A DNA stretch of 64,000 nucleotides. Origin: Chitinophaga sp. YR573. GTDB lineage: Bacteria > Bacteroidota > Bacteroidia > Chitinophagales > Chitinophagaceae. The DNA is taken from positions 3,570,803 through 3,634,802 of the forward strand of contig NZ_FOJF01000001.1 of the NCBI RefSeq assembly GCF_900110995.1. The letters run 5' to 3'. The notes below the pieces were generated by a model that saw only the letters and a program-made list of their open reading frames with translations, did not search any database and had not been told where the DNA came from. Position numbers and translations under genes: made by a program. This document shows positions 1 to 10,319 of this stretch, piece by piece; position 1 is the stretch's first letter, and each line of letters starts with the position of its first letter.

Positions 1-1
1 G

Positions 2-2692
2 ATTGTGCTGGATGGAATGCCATATGATACGGAAGTTCCTTCCGATTTCAATTTTGGTAGTGCAGATGAACAGGGATATGCGCAGCTGCTGAATATAGCC
101 CCTTCGGATATCAGGGATATTACCGTATTGAAAGATGCGGCAGCCACTGCTGTATGGGGATCAAGAGCGGCTAACGGTGTATTGATCATTAATACGAAAA
201 GAGGTAATATCGGAAAGCCCTCTATCACCTATAATTTCAAAGGCACATTTTCAAAACAACCTGCTAATGTTCCTTTGCTGAGTGGTGATCAATATGCCAC
301 ACTGATACCAGAAGAAATAGCAAACACTGGTGGACTGCCCTTAAACATCCAGACTAACAAAGAATTTTCATTCGATCCTTATGACCCTTACTGGTACTAT
401 AATTACAGTAACAATACCGATTGGGTGAAAGCGATTACCCGTATAGGTTATTCCCAGGAACATAATGTGTCTATGACAGGTGGTGGCGAAAAGGCCCGCT
501 ATTATGCTTCCGTCGGGTATCTGGATCAAAAGGGGACTACAGTAGGTACTGCATTGAGCCGTATTACCTCTAAAATTAACCTGGACTATAACGTATCTAA
601 CCGTATCCGTTTCAGATCGGATATCACCTATACACATGTGGTGAATAACCTGAATTATGTACCGGATAAAAGTTACCAGGTAAGAGGAGTGGCCTATACC
701 AAAATGCCCAATATGGCTATTCATGAATACGATGAATATGGAAATGTTACGCCTAATTATTTGTCGCCGGCTTCTAACATCCAGGGTATTTACTACAAAA
801 CTTATAACCCGGTGGCATTAGCCATGGAAAGTATGTACAAGCAGGTAGGAGAACGTATCACGCCTAAATTCAATATTCAGTATGATGTGATCCCATCCTC
901 ACTGCTGGCCACTTTTGATGTACAGTTTGATATCAATAATACAAAAGCAACCACCTTTTTGCCACAGGTAGCCACAGGCAGACCAATAACAGAAACAGTG
1001 GTAAACCGTGCAGGAGACAGCGATGGAGATGTGCTGGACGTATACACAAAAACCAATTTAATATACACCCGCAAAAAGAACGACGTTAATCATAACCTGC
1101 AGGCGTTAATGTCTATCCAGACAGAGGACAGGAATTATGTGACGCATAATGCACTTACTTCCAATACAGCTTCTTCTGCATTCCAGGACCCTTCTAATCC
1201 TTCCAGAACAGCTAATTCAGATTTGGTATTGGAGTCTGTGCAGGGAAGAACAAGAAGTGTGGGACTGTTATTACAGGGCCAGTATGGTTTGTTGGATCGT
1301 TATATTATAAACGCAGGCGTTCGTGGTGATGGTAATTCAAGATTTGGCCCTAATCACCGGTATGGATTATTCCCTTCACTTTCGCTGAGATGGCGTTTTT
1401 CAGGAGAGCCATTCATGAAAAAATACAAGTTCATTGATGACCTGAGTTTCAGGGCCAGTTATGGACAAAGTGGTTCTGCTCCTCCTGATAAAGATGCCTG
1501 GAATTATTTCAATACTTATCAGCCTTTCGGATATAGTTATATGGGCATGTCTGGTGTATATCCTTCCAATATTGAACTTTCTAACCTGAAATGGCAGACA
1601 GTAGTAGGACAGAACCTGGGTTTTAATCTATGGATTTTTAAGAACAGGATAAGGTTAGATGTAGAAGCCTACCGGAACCGCACTAAAGACATGTTTTATG
1701 AGAACCTGCAAATCCCTTCCTACTCGGGATTTTCAGATATAGCGATGAATGTGGGGACGATGGATAACCAGGGATGGGAAGTGTTGCTGAATACAATCCC
1801 TATAAAAACAAAGAACTGGCAGATAGGCTTTGACCTCAATATTGCCCGCAATACAAATGTGGTGAGATCTGTCTCTGAATTCTTCCCGCGGGAGAATAAT
1901 GTAGCCATCAATCAGAATGGCCTGTATAAGACTTATTTACAGATCGGTAATCCTTTTGGATCATACTATGGCTTCAGGTATAAAGGGGTCTATAAAGACC
2001 AGGATGCCACCATTGTGAGGGATGCCAAAGGGGGTAAGATAGCGGGTGCCAATGGGCAAACATTGTACATGCGCTTCAATTACCCAGCTACAGACTACAC
2101 TTTTCAACCAGGTGATGCCATGTATGAGGATATCAATCATGATGGCAATATCGATAACAAAGACATTGTATACCTGGGTAACGGGATTCCTAAAATTACA
2201 GGCGGGTTTGGGCCCAACGTTAGTTTCATGGGCAGCCTTAAACTGACTACTTACTTTGTTTACAGGCTGGGATACCAACTGGTGAACCAGGCTGATATGA
2301 ATACCAGCAACATGTACGGATATGATAACCAGAGCACCGTCGTATTGAGAAGATGGCGTAATCCCGGAGATGTAACAGATATACCAAGAGCGTTATACCG
2401 TTCCGGTTATAACTGGCTGGGATCCGACAGATATGTGCAGAACGCTTCTTTTGTGCGGTTGCAGTCTGTTACACTACGATACAATTTTGGTAAGAGGATC
2501 CTGGATAAACTGGGGATCAGGAGCGCCGGATGTTATATCACAGCGGAGAATTTATATACCTGGACAAAGTACATTGGTCAGAACCCCGATGTATCTATGA
2601 AAGGAGATAACGACCCTTTTGCTTATCCGGTGGATAATGCCCTGACGCCTCCTGCAAAGAATTTCCTGATAGGCATCACTGCCAGTTTCTAA
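2..2692 (+). CDS. SusC/RagA-family TonB-dependent outer-membrane receptor (5' partial)
   Basis: The reading frame is open to the left edge, so the signal peptide, any carboxypeptidase-regulatory-like domain and the start of the plug lie outside the window. The visible part begins inside the plug with IVLDGMPYD, followed by the typical SusC plug end (DITVLKDAAATAVWGSRAANGVLIINTKRG). The remaining ~830 residues are a beta-barrel rich in aromatic and Asn residues, ending in the usual terminal strand (LIGITASF). SusC proteins form TonB-powered channels that import glycan or peptide fragments, with a SusD lipoprotein as lid. A susD gene starts 10 nt downstream, and the gene heads a forward run ending with a pectin lyase. 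The apparent GTG start at position 5 is an edge artefact. Substrate is inferred only from context. Confidence 0.95.
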   Translation: MVLDGMPYDTEVPSDFNFGSADEQGYAQLLNIAPSDIRDITVLKDAAATAVWGSRAANGVLIINTKRGNIGKPSITYNFKGTFSKQPANVPLLSGDQYATLIPEEIANTGGLPLNIQTNKEFSFDPYDPYWYYNYSNNTDWVKAITRIGYSQEHNVSMTGGGEKARYYASVGYLDQKGTTVGTALSRITSKINLDYNVSNRIRFRSDITYTHVVNNLNYVPDKSYQVRGVAYTKMPNMAIHEYDEYGNVTPNYLSPASNIQGIYYKTYNPVALAMESMYKQVGERITPKFNIQYDVIPSSLLATFDVQFDINNTKATTFLPQVATGRPITETVVNRAGDSDGDVLDVYTKTNLIYTRKKNDVNHNLQALMSIQTEDRNYVTHNALTSNTASSAFQDPSNPSRTANSDLVLESVQGRTRSVGLLLQGQYGLLDRYIINAGVRGDGNSRFGPNHRYGLFPSLSLRWRFSGEPFMKKYKFIDDLSFRASYGQSGSAPPDKDAWNYFNTYQPFGYSYMGMSGVYPSNIELSNLKWQTVVGQNLGFNLWIFKNRIRLDVEAYRNRTKDMFYENLQIPSYSGFSDIAMNVGTMDNQGWEVLLNTIPIKTKNWQIGFDLNIARNTNVVRSVSEFFPRENNVAINQNGLYKTYLQIGNPFGSYYGFRYKGVYKDQDATIVRDAKGGKIAGANGQTLYMRFNYPATDYTFQPGDAMYEDINHDGNIDNKDIVYLGNGIPKITGGFGPNVSFMGSLKLTTYFVYRLGYQLVNQADMNTSNMYGYDNQSTVVLRRWRNPGDVTDIPRALYRSGYNWLGSDRYVQNASFVRLQSVTLRYNFGKRILDKLGIRSAGCYITAENLYTWTKYIGQNPDVSMKGDNDPFAYPVDNALTPPAKNFLIGITASF

Positions 2693-2702
2693 ACTGATAG
2701 AT

Positions 2703-4178
2703 ATGAAGTACAAATTTCTTTTGATAATGATCTTTTTATCATCCTGTAGTAAATGGCTGGACGTAAAGCCACAGGATGGTATTATCCGTGATAACTACTG
2801 GCAGAACAAGGAACAATTAAAAGCAGCTGTCATTGGCTGTTACGCTTCTCTGCTGGATAATGCACTGGTGCAGAATCTTTTTGTATGGGGAGAATTAAGA
2901 GCGGATATGGTGAGTTCCACGCTGTATACAACGGTGGACGAAATCAGTATCATGCAGGCGAATATCCTTGCCAGTAATAGCTATACAGGATGGGCAGCAG
3001 TTTACCGTACTATCAACTATTGTAATACAGTGATAGATTTTGCTTCGCAGGTGACTGAATCAGATAAAACATTAACACAGGAACAACTGGATGCATACCT
3101 GGCAGAAGCGCATGGACTGAGGGCCCTGATGTACTATTATCTGCTAAGGTCATTCGGGGAAGTGCCTTTGCAGTTAAAGGCGAGTTCAGGTGATGATCAG
3201 TTACAGCAGCTTAAAAAGAGTACACAACAGGAAGTGTATGATCAGATCATGAAAGATCTTGTTTTTGCTGAACAGCATGCACAGGAAACGTACGGGAATG
3301 TACTGGAAGATAAAGGCCGGCTTACAAAGTTTTCGATATATGCTATTGAAGCAGATGCATTTTTATGGATGGAGAAATATGATGATTGCATCGCTGCATG
3401 TGATAAGATCATCCTTTCAAGCAGGTTTGGATTGATGGATGGCAATGTACAGTCACAGTGGTTCAACACGGTGTATTTCACAGGTAATTCCAATGAAAGC
3501 ATTTTTGAGTTCCAGTTTGATAAACAGAAGTTAAACCCCTTCTATCTGATGTTTGGCGCTGCCAATAACCGCTTCATTGGTTCTCCCAGGGTAATGGAAG
3601 AAGTATATGGGATAGATATAACAGATGCTACGAAGAAAGATATCAGGGGGGATGGGGGATCTATCCGGGCCACTGATCAGATGATCTGGAAGTTTGCCGG
3701 GGCTACCAGCGGTACACAACTGGATGCCAGGACAGCTGCTGATTCCTATGCACATTGGTTTGTATATCGCTTTGCAGATATCCTGCTGCTAAAGGCGGAA
3801 GCATTGGCCTGGACAAACAGGGGGGCAGAAGCATTGGAACTGGTAGGCCGTATCCGCTCACGCGCGCATGCACTGGTATTTACAGAAAGAACACCTGATC
3901 CTACTTCTGCAATAGACGTATCCAATTATATACTGGAAGAGAGGTCCCGTGAATTTGCTTTTGAAGGTAAGCGCTGGTATGATGTATTACGCCATGCGAA
4001 ACGGGATAACTACGCACATCTTGATATCCTGCTGGATATGGTAGCATTCAACGCACCTGGAAATATGCAGCAGTCAATTATCAATAAGTATAAAGATGTG
4101 CGCAGTCATTACTTCCCGATTAACCAGTACGAGTTGCAGGCGGATAAACAACTTGTACAGAATCCTTATTACCAATAA
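2703..4178 (+). CDS. SusD/RagB-family nutrient-binding lipoprotein
   Basis: A 491-aa lipoprotein whose N terminus is a short hydrophobic signal ending in a lipobox (LSSCSKW, Cys near residue 15). Mature SusD proteins are anchored on the outer leaflet and cap the partner SusC barrel. The start of the mature region (SKWLDVKPQDG), the TPR-like helical middle with AEAHGLRALMYYYLLRSFGEVPL, and the C-terminal block with ERSREFAFEGKRWYDVLRH are all hallmarks of the family. Length is normal. It starts 10 nt after the upstream susC, so the two are almost certainly co-transcribed and form one complex. Confidence 0.96.
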   Translation: MKYKFLLIMIFLSSCSKWLDVKPQDGIIRDNYWQNKEQLKAAVIGCYASLLDNALVQNLFVWGELRADMVSSTLYTTVDEISIMQANILASNSYTGWAAVYRTINYCNTVIDFASQVTESDKTLTQEQLDAYLAEAHGLRALMYYYLLRSFGEVPLQLKASSGDDQLQQLKKSTQQEVYDQIMKDLVFAEQHAQETYGNVLEDKGRLTKFSIYAIEADAFLWMEKYDDCIAACDKIILSSRFGLMDGNVQSQWFNTVYFTGNSNESIFEFQFDKQKLNPFYLMFGAANNRFIGSPRVMEEVYGIDITDATKKDIRGDGGSIRATDQMIWKFAGATSGTQLDARTAADSYAHWFVYRFADILLLKAEALAWTNRGAEALELVGRIRSRAHALVFTERTPDPTSAIDVSNYILEERSREFAFEGKRWYDVLRHAKRDNYAHLDILLDMVAFNAPGNMQQSIINKYKDVRSHYFPINQYELQADKQLVQNPYYQ

Positions 4179-4187
4179 AACTACGTT

Positions 4188-5816
4188 ATGAGAATCGTCT
4201 TTATATGTCTGTTACTGTTGTGTAGTTGTAAAAAGGTAGCTATTGTTTCTAATACTTCTGATGAAGTAAATATCACAGGTTATCTGCAACTGCATCCGGA
4301 TAAATTTTCATCCTTCCTTAAAATCCTTTCTATTACCGGGGATGAGGGGTTTCTGGGTGTATATGGTGCTTATACAGCATTTGTGCCAGACAATGATGCT
4401 ATCACTGCTTATCTGCAATTAAAAGGGAAAGCAGCGATAGAAAATATAGATGTACAGGAACTGAAAGACCTGGTTAAATTTCATCTGCTGCAAGACACTA
4501 TTTCTACCAGTTCTTTTTCTGATGGTAAGTTGAACAAACTCACTATGTATGGTCAGTACCTGATTACCGGAGCCAGTAATAAGGATGGTTTTACAAGGAT
4601 CACCGTAAACAGGCAGGCGAACATCATAGAGAGTAATATCAGGGTAGGAAATGGGATCATTCATGTGATAGATCATGTATTACAGCCAGCGGTATTCACA
4701 CTGGCCGCCATGATAGAAAATGATCCCAGGTATTCCATTTTCTCACAGGCCATTAAAGAAGCCGGGTTATATGATACACTGAATATATTACCTGTTGCTA
4801 ATACAGATAGTAGTCGGGCCTGGCTGACAGTAATAGCCGAATCTGATTCCGTATTAAAGAATGCTGGCTTCAACAGTTATGCTGATCTGAAAGCCAGGTT
4901 CTCTCATACAGGAGATCCTAAAAATCTGGATGACAGTCTTCACCTGTATGTGGATTATCATATCCTGTATGGAGTAAAATACCTGGCAGATATTGTTTCC
5001 AGTACATCGCATAATACGCTGGCTCCTTTGGAAGTAGTGACGTCCAAACTATCGGGACAAACCGTATTAATCAATGATGATACTTTTAATGGCATCTACG
5101 AGCCAGGTGTAGAACTGAACCGCCCAGGCAGTGACAATGCTGCCAGCAATGGTGTACTGCATACTGCTATGGGACATTTCTCAATTAAGATCCGCAACCC
5201 CGTACCTGTTTACTGGGATGTGGCCAATTTCCCTGAGATCCGCAATCTGCCTGCTTATTTTGGTAAACAGAATTATCCTTTTGCCCTCACCAATATGCCT
5301 AAAGATATAACGATGCCTGGTCCTTCTGCAATGACTTATACAGTGGGTTCTACTTATGTGAACGGCGATTTTCTGCAGATTGCTTTAGGTGGTCCTAATC
5401 GCAGTGCCTGGGTGGAATTAAGAACTCCTTTGCTGGTGAGAGGGAAATATAAAGTGTGGATCTGTTACAGAACACAGAAGCAATCAGGTAGTTCTAATAA
5501 CGTGAACCAGATTTCTGTTGATGGAGAACCTTTACAGCGTACGATGAATTTCACTACCTCTATGCCTGTGAGCAGCGAAGGTGAAATGGAAGCACAGGGC
5601 TGGAAATGGTTTACAGATCCTGTATCTAATGGCTGGGCAGGGCGACAGGTAGGTACTATTGATATCAAAACAACCGACCGCCACCTGATACGCTTTACAA
5701 CCTTACAGGGTACGCAGAATACCAATAACCTGGATATGATCCACTTTATCCCACAGGATATGGATCAGTTGTATCCACGTTTTAAAACAGATGGAACACC
5801 GGTACCCAGACCCTAA
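4188..5816 (+). CDS. Fasciclin (FAS1)-domain surface lipoprotein with C-terminal beta-sandwich
   Basis: A 542-aa lipoprotein (lipobox LLCSCKK, Cys near residue 14). Residues ~28-168 form a FAS1 domain: it contains TAFVPDNDAI, a VKFHLL segment and the closing NGIIHVIDHVLQP. Residues ~172-340 form a second, more divergent FAS1 repeat closing with NGVLHTAMGHF. The C-terminal ~200 residues (from ~345) are a different, beta-rich region with WVELRTPLLVRGKYKVWI and a terminal HLIRF/LDMIHF pattern, resembling accessory carbohydrate-binding jelly-roll domains. It starts 9 nt after susD and precedes a second FAS1 lipoprotein. FAS1 domains mediate adhesion or ligand binding. In this position the protein may act as a surface glycan-binding accessory, which is inference. 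Confidence 0.88.
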   Translation: MRIVFICLLLLCSCKKVAIVSNTSDEVNITGYLQLHPDKFSSFLKILSITGDEGFLGVYGAYTAFVPDNDAITAYLQLKGKAAIENIDVQELKDLVKFHLLQDTISTSSFSDGKLNKLTMYGQYLITGASNKDGFTRITVNRQANIIESNIRVGNGIIHVIDHVLQPAVFTLAAMIENDPRYSIFSQAIKEAGLYDTLNILPVANTDSSRAWLTVIAESDSVLKNAGFNSYADLKARFSHTGDPKNLDDSLHLYVDYHILYGVKYLADIVSSTSHNTLAPLEVVTSKLSGQTVLINDDTFNGIYEPGVELNRPGSDNAASNGVLHTAMGHFSIKIRNPVPVYWDVANFPEIRNLPAYFGKQNYPFALTNMPKDITMPGPSAMTYTVGSTYVNGDFLQIALGGPNRSAWVELRTPLLVRGKYKVWICYRTQKQSGSSNNVNQISVDGEPLQRTMNFTTSMPVSSEGEMEAQGWKWFTDPVSNGWAGRQVGTIDIKTTDRHLIRFTTLQGTQNTNNLDMIHFIPQDMDQLYPRFKTDGTPVPRP

Positions 5817-5834
5817 CTAATTAATGCAGCAACA

Positions 5835-7244
5835 ATGACAAGATCTGTAATAATATTATTCCTCTTAGTAGTGCTTTCCTGTAAAAAGGATAAATGGAAT
5901 GACAGGAACAGGATTGATGATCCTGCACTCAAAAAGAACCTGCTGCAAATGATCAGCGGCAATCCTGATCTGAGTCTGTTTAATACATACCTCGTTAAAA
6001 CTGGTTATGATAAAGTGATTGCTTCTTCCAAGACGTTTACTGTATGGGCGCCTACAAATACAGCCTTGCAAAGTGTGGACCCTTCTGTAATAAATGATAC
6101 GGCAAAGCTGAAACTGCTGATAGCGAATCATATTGCCAATCAGTCTTACCTCACTACAATGCCGTCTCCTGCTTTACGTATCAGGACATTAAACGGGAAG
6201 AATATAACATTTACGGCTACACAGGTAGATGAAGAACATATTACCAGTGCTGACCAGTATACAGCTAATGGCATTTTACATGTTGTAGATGGTGTATTAC
6301 TCCCTAAGATGAATGCCTGGGAATACCTGAACAGCATTGGTGGTTTTCAACAGGCATTCCTGCAATCACTTAAATACACGGGTATTGATACTACTATTGC
6401 CGAACAGATAGGAGTAGATCCGGAGACAGGCCGGCCTATCTATAAACCCGGGACCGGCGTCGTTGAACTGAACCTTTTCCTGCAAAGGACAGATATCAGT
6501 AATGAAGATTCGCTTCTCACCTATGTGATCCTGAAAGACAATGCTTATACAGATGAAAAGAATAAGCTGGTACAGTATTTTACAGATACTACCGCTACAC
6601 TTACAGATACCACTACGCAATGGAATGTGGTAAAGGACCTTGTGTTTAACGGGGTATATGATCCTGATAATTTACCAGCAGTATTATATTCTGTGAAGGA
6701 TAGTGTGAAATTCCATCTGGATAGAAATGCCATCGTATCCGTACAAAAAGTAAGTAACGGGATTGTATATGTGATGGACCATATAGATTATGAACTGGAT
6801 TCAAAAATAAAACCGGTTATCATAGAAGGAGAAAGGTTCTATGATCTGAAAGATCGTACCAAATCATCTTCTGTACGCACCCGTATCAATCCTCTTACTC
6901 ATCTCTTATTCCGCGATATCTATATCGCTAACCATGGTATCAATGCTTTCTGGATTAATTACAGAACAGTAGTGAATTCCGTAAAATATAAAGTCTACTG
7001 GGTAGCAGTAAATGATTTTCAGACAGGTACTTTCCCTATGAGAGTGGCTTTTAAAGATCCTGCTGTTACCGGCTTCGCCTATAAAACGGTTGAGCTGAAT
7101 AATTACGGTGAAGTGTATCTGGGTGATTATACAACAGATCACTACGGATTGCTCAACTTATACCTGGTGGGTAACAGTGTTACCACTAACGGATTGAACA
7201 CGCTTGTGCTGGATTACATTAAACTGGTACCCATTCTAAACTGA
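5835..7244 (+). CDS. Second fasciclin (FAS1)-domain surface lipoprotein
   Basis: A 469-aa lipoprotein (signal ending LVVLSCKKDK, Cys near residue 16). A clear FAS1 domain spans residues ~33-160, with FTVWAPTNTAL, a LLIANHI segment and NGILHVVDGVLLP. A weaker second repeat (~165-320) ends with NGIVYVMDHIDYEL. The C-terminal ~140 residues form a beta-rich domain finishing NTLVLDYIKLVP, a pattern seen at the end of carbohydrate-binding-module-like sandwiches. Architecture matches the preceding gene, so the two are probably an ancient tandem duplication that diverged. It lies 18 nt after that gene and 5 nt before the next susC, which supports one operon. Confidence 0.87.
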   Translation: MTRSVIILFLLVVLSCKKDKWNDRNRIDDPALKKNLLQMISGNPDLSLFNTYLVKTGYDKVIASSKTFTVWAPTNTALQSVDPSVINDTAKLKLLIANHIANQSYLTTMPSPALRIRTLNGKNITFTATQVDEEHITSADQYTANGILHVVDGVLLPKMNAWEYLNSIGGFQQAFLQSLKYTGIDTTIAEQIGVDPETGRPIYKPGTGVVELNLFLQRTDISNEDSLLTYVILKDNAYTDEKNKLVQYFTDTTATLTDTTTQWNVVKDLVFNGVYDPDNLPAVLYSVKDSVKFHLDRNAIVSVQKVSNGIVYVMDHIDYELDSKIKPVIIEGERFYDLKDRTKSSSVRTRINPLTHLLFRDIYIANHGINAFWINYRTVVNSVKYKVYWVAVNDFQTGTFPMRVAFKDPAVTGFAYKTVELNNYGEVYLGDYTTDHYGLLNLYLVGNSVTTNGLNTLVLDYIKLVPILN

Positions 7245-7249
7245 TCTTT

Positions 7250-10200
7250 ATGAACAGATGTATAAAACTGCTCTTCATCATCTTACTGTTCTCTTTTCAA
7301 TTAAAAGCACAGGATACTATCAGAGGGGTCATTAAAGAAGCTGCTACCGGTATGCCCTTACCGGGCATTAATATCAGTGTGCCTGGTTATTCGGCGGCTA
7401 TTACAAATGAAAAAGGAGCATTCCGTATTAAAGTACCTTCTTCTGATGCTGTACTAATTGTGTCCGGCCCGGGATATCAGGTACAGGAGATCGTATTGAA
7501 GGGACGGCATAACATTACCGCTATGCTGCATGAAGCCTCTTTTAATAGTGTATATGATGATGCTGTGCTTCCTTTTGGCAAGCAGCCTAAGAATCGCATT
7601 ATTTATTCTGTCAGTGCTGTTAACGCAGATGATAAGTGGCAGCGCGTACCTGTTTCCCCGGATGCTTATTTGCAGGGAAGTGTGGCCGGTATGAATGTGA
7701 TCAGACGTTCCGGTACACCGGGTATTGGCGCTGAACTTTTCCTGAGGGGCTATACTTCTTTGTATGCTACTAATAAGCCGCTGATAGTAGTGGATGGGAT
7801 GATATACGATATTAATGAATACGGTGGTTCATTAATTGCCGGACATGTGAATAATCCGCTGGCAGATATTGATGTGAAGGACATAGATAATTTTACAGTG
7901 ATTAAAGATGGTACTTCTACTTATGGCACTAAAGGGGCTAATGGGGTGATTCTGATCACTACAAGCCGGGCAAAGGAGTTGGCTACTAGAATTGATTTTT
8001 CGGTGAGTGGCGGGTTTAATACAGCTGTTACAAAGCTTCCTGTAATGGAGGCAGGTGATTACCGGGTTTATTTGTCAGATCTGTTCAAAAATGAGAAAGA
8101 GCCTTATATGAATGATAACCCCAATCCGGATTATTATCGTTATCACTACAATACTGACTGGCAAAAGAAGGTAATGAGCAATAGCTATAACCAGCAGTAT
8201 TATCTGAAGGTAAGTGGTGGGGATGATATTGCTACATATGGGTTGTCTCTTGGATACCTGAAACAGGCGGGTATAACAGATAATACAAACCTGGGCCGTT
8301 ATCAGACCCGCTTTAATGCTGATCTTAATTTATCTTCCCGGCTAAAAGCATCTGTCAATCTTGCTTTTACTTCTAACCAGCAACGTCTGAAAGACCAGGG
8401 CATAGCGAATAAAACCAATCCTTTATACCTGGGACTGATAAAAGCGCCTTTTCTGCCTACACAGGTGGTGAGTGATGATGGTATTGAATCTCCCAGCCTT
8501 GCTGATTATGACATTTTTAATGTTTCCAATCCGGTAGCGCTGATACAGAGTATGCAGGCTGTGAATAAGAATTACCGGTTTTCAGGATCTGTGAACTTCC
8601 GCTATCAGTTGAATAAATCTATTAGTCTGCATACTTTATTAGGGATTACATATGATAAAGTAAGAGAGAACTTCTTTATTCCTCAAAAGGGAATAGCGCC
8701 TGATACGGCTGTGAACAGTGTTATTTATAACAGATCGGGCAGTAATGTGCAGCGGTATTATGCTTTGTATAATGATACCCGTTTTTCATATGATCATACT
8801 TTTAACCAGCATCATCTTTCTGCCAATGCGGGTGTCCGTTTTAACAATAATAACAGTGAAACTGATTATGGGCTGGGATATAATTCAGCTACAGATGAAT
8901 TTATCAGTGTGGGCATGGGACAAAGTCAGCTGAGACAGGTAGGAGGAGGAATTGGTAAATGGAACTGGCTGAATACTTATATCAATGCTGATTATACATT
9001 GTTGAACAGGTATTTCCTGTCGTTTAATATGGCAGTGGATGGGTCTTCCAGGTTTGGTAAACAAGCCCCGGGAGCGTTGGGTATTGGTCAGTATAAATAT
9101 GCGGTGATGCCTTCTGTAGCTGCGGGATGGCTTGTTTCCTCAGAGCCTTTTTTATCAGGAATAGAATTGTTGAAGCTAAGAGTTAGTTATGGAAAGGTGG
9201 GGAATGATGATATCGGTAATTATGCTGCAAGACAGTATTATGTATCGCAGAACTTACTGGGAATGCAGGGACTGGTAAGAGGGAATATCGGTAATCCCTA
9301 TCTGAAGTGGGAGAGTGTAGAGAAGCTCAATGCAGGTGTAGATGTTTCGTTTCTGCATGAGCGTTTAAATATAAGTGCAGACGTATTTAGTAATCGTACT
9401 AAAGATATGCTGATGGTTGAACCTGTTGAATCGGTTACTGGTTTTAAAAGTATCATTACCAATAATGGTGGAATGCAGACACATGGTTTTGAACTGGCCA
9501 TAAATAGCAGAATAGTAGACCGTGTTCTGAAATGGGATATGGGATTGAACCTGGCTACTTATAAAAATAAGATCACGAAAATACCGGGAGATAGAATACT
9601 GACTACTTATGCAGATGCTACATATCTGACAGAGAAAGGACAGGCTGCCAATCTTTTTTACGGATACAAAACGAATGGTGTGTTCACTTCGGATGCAGAG
9701 GCGCAGAGTGCTGGTTTGATAACACCGTTTAAGGGAGGAGATATGCGCTTTATTGATAAGAATGGAGATCATGTGATTGATGAGAACGACAGGCAGGTAA
9801 TTGGGAATCCTAATCCTTCTCTTACAGGCATGTTCAGCAACATGCTGTCTTTTAAGAGATGGGAGCTTGATGTGATTTTTACTTTCATTAGTGGTAATGA
9901 CATCTATAATTACACCCGTGCGAATATTGAGTCTATGAAAGATGCCGGTAATCAGTCGCTGGCTATGGTAAACAGATGGAGAGCTGATGGGCAGGTAACT
10001 GATATCCCCCGTGCTGCCTGGGGAGATCCGGCAGGTAATGCACGTTTTTCAGATCGCTGGATAGAAGATGGTAGTTACCTGCGTTTGCGCACGTTGTCGC
10101 TTACTTATAGTCTGCCTTTGAAACGTGGGGCTATTAAGTATGTTAAGATATCTGCTGCCGGTAATAATGTGTTTACGCTCACTCACTACCTGGGATATGA

Positions 10201-10303
10201 TCCGGAGTTCAGTGCTTCGGGTAGTTTATTCACACAGGGTATTGATGTGAGACTTGAACCACAATTCAGAACAATTCAGTTGGGGGTAAGGATTGGATTA
10301 TAA
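7250..10303 (+). CDS. SusC/RagA-family TonB-dependent receptor
   Basis: A 1017-aa outer-membrane receptor with a signal peptide (cleavage likely after LKAQ, residue ~21). A carboxypeptidase-D-regulatory-like domain follows at residues ~24-95 (IRGVIKEAATGMPLPGINISV). The plug spans ~110-235 and contains PLIVVDGMIYD and FTVIKDGTSTYGTKGANGVILITT. The rest is the barrel. It is the second SusC of the locus and follows the FAS1 pair by 5 nt. The partner susD start lies 17 nt after its stop. Having two SusCD pairs and a rhamnogalacturonan lyase in one run suggests import of two fragment types from the same polysaccharide. Confidence 0.96.
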   Translation: MNRCIKLLFIILLFSFQLKAQDTIRGVIKEAATGMPLPGINISVPGYSAAITNEKGAFRIKVPSSDAVLIVSGPGYQVQEIVLKGRHNITAMLHEASFNSVYDDAVLPFGKQPKNRIIYSVSAVNADDKWQRVPVSPDAYLQGSVAGMNVIRRSGTPGIGAELFLRGYTSLYATNKPLIVVDGMIYDINEYGGSLIAGHVNNPLADIDVKDIDNFTVIKDGTSTYGTKGANGVILITTSRAKELATRIDFSVSGGFNTAVTKLPVMEAGDYRVYLSDLFKNEKEPYMNDNPNPDYYRYHYNTDWQKKVMSNSYNQQYYLKVSGGDDIATYGLSLGYLKQAGITDNTNLGRYQTRFNADLNLSSRLKASVNLAFTSNQQRLKDQGIANKTNPLYLGLIKAPFLPTQVVSDDGIESPSLADYDIFNVSNPVALIQSMQAVNKNYRFSGSVNFRYQLNKSISLHTLLGITYDKVRENFFIPQKGIAPDTAVNSVIYNRSGSNVQRYYALYNDTRFSYDHTFNQHHLSANAGVRFNNNNSETDYGLGYNSATDEFISVGMGQSQLRQVGGGIGKWNWLNTYINADYTLLNRYFLSFNMAVDGSSRFGKQAPGALGIGQYKYAVMPSVAAGWLVSSEPFLSGIELLKLRVSYGKVGNDDIGNYAARQYYVSQNLLGMQGLVRGNIGNPYLKWESVEKLNAGVDVSFLHERLNISADVFSNRTKDMLMVEPVESVTGFKSIITNNGGMQTHGFELAINSRIVDRVLKWDMGLNLATYKNKITKIPGDRILTTYADATYLTEKGQAANLFYGYKTNGVFTSDAEAQSAGLITPFKGGDMRFIDKNGDHVIDENDRQVIGNPNPSLTGMFSNMLSFKRWELDVIFTFISGNDIYNYTRANIESMKDAGNQSLAMVNRWRADGQVTDIPRAAWGDPAGNARFSDRWIEDGSYLRLRTLSLTYSLPLKRGAIKYVKISAAGNNVFTLTHYLGYDPEFSASGSLFTQGIDVRLEPQFRTIQLGVRIGL

Positions 10304-10319
10304 TTTTAAAAGAGCCTAT

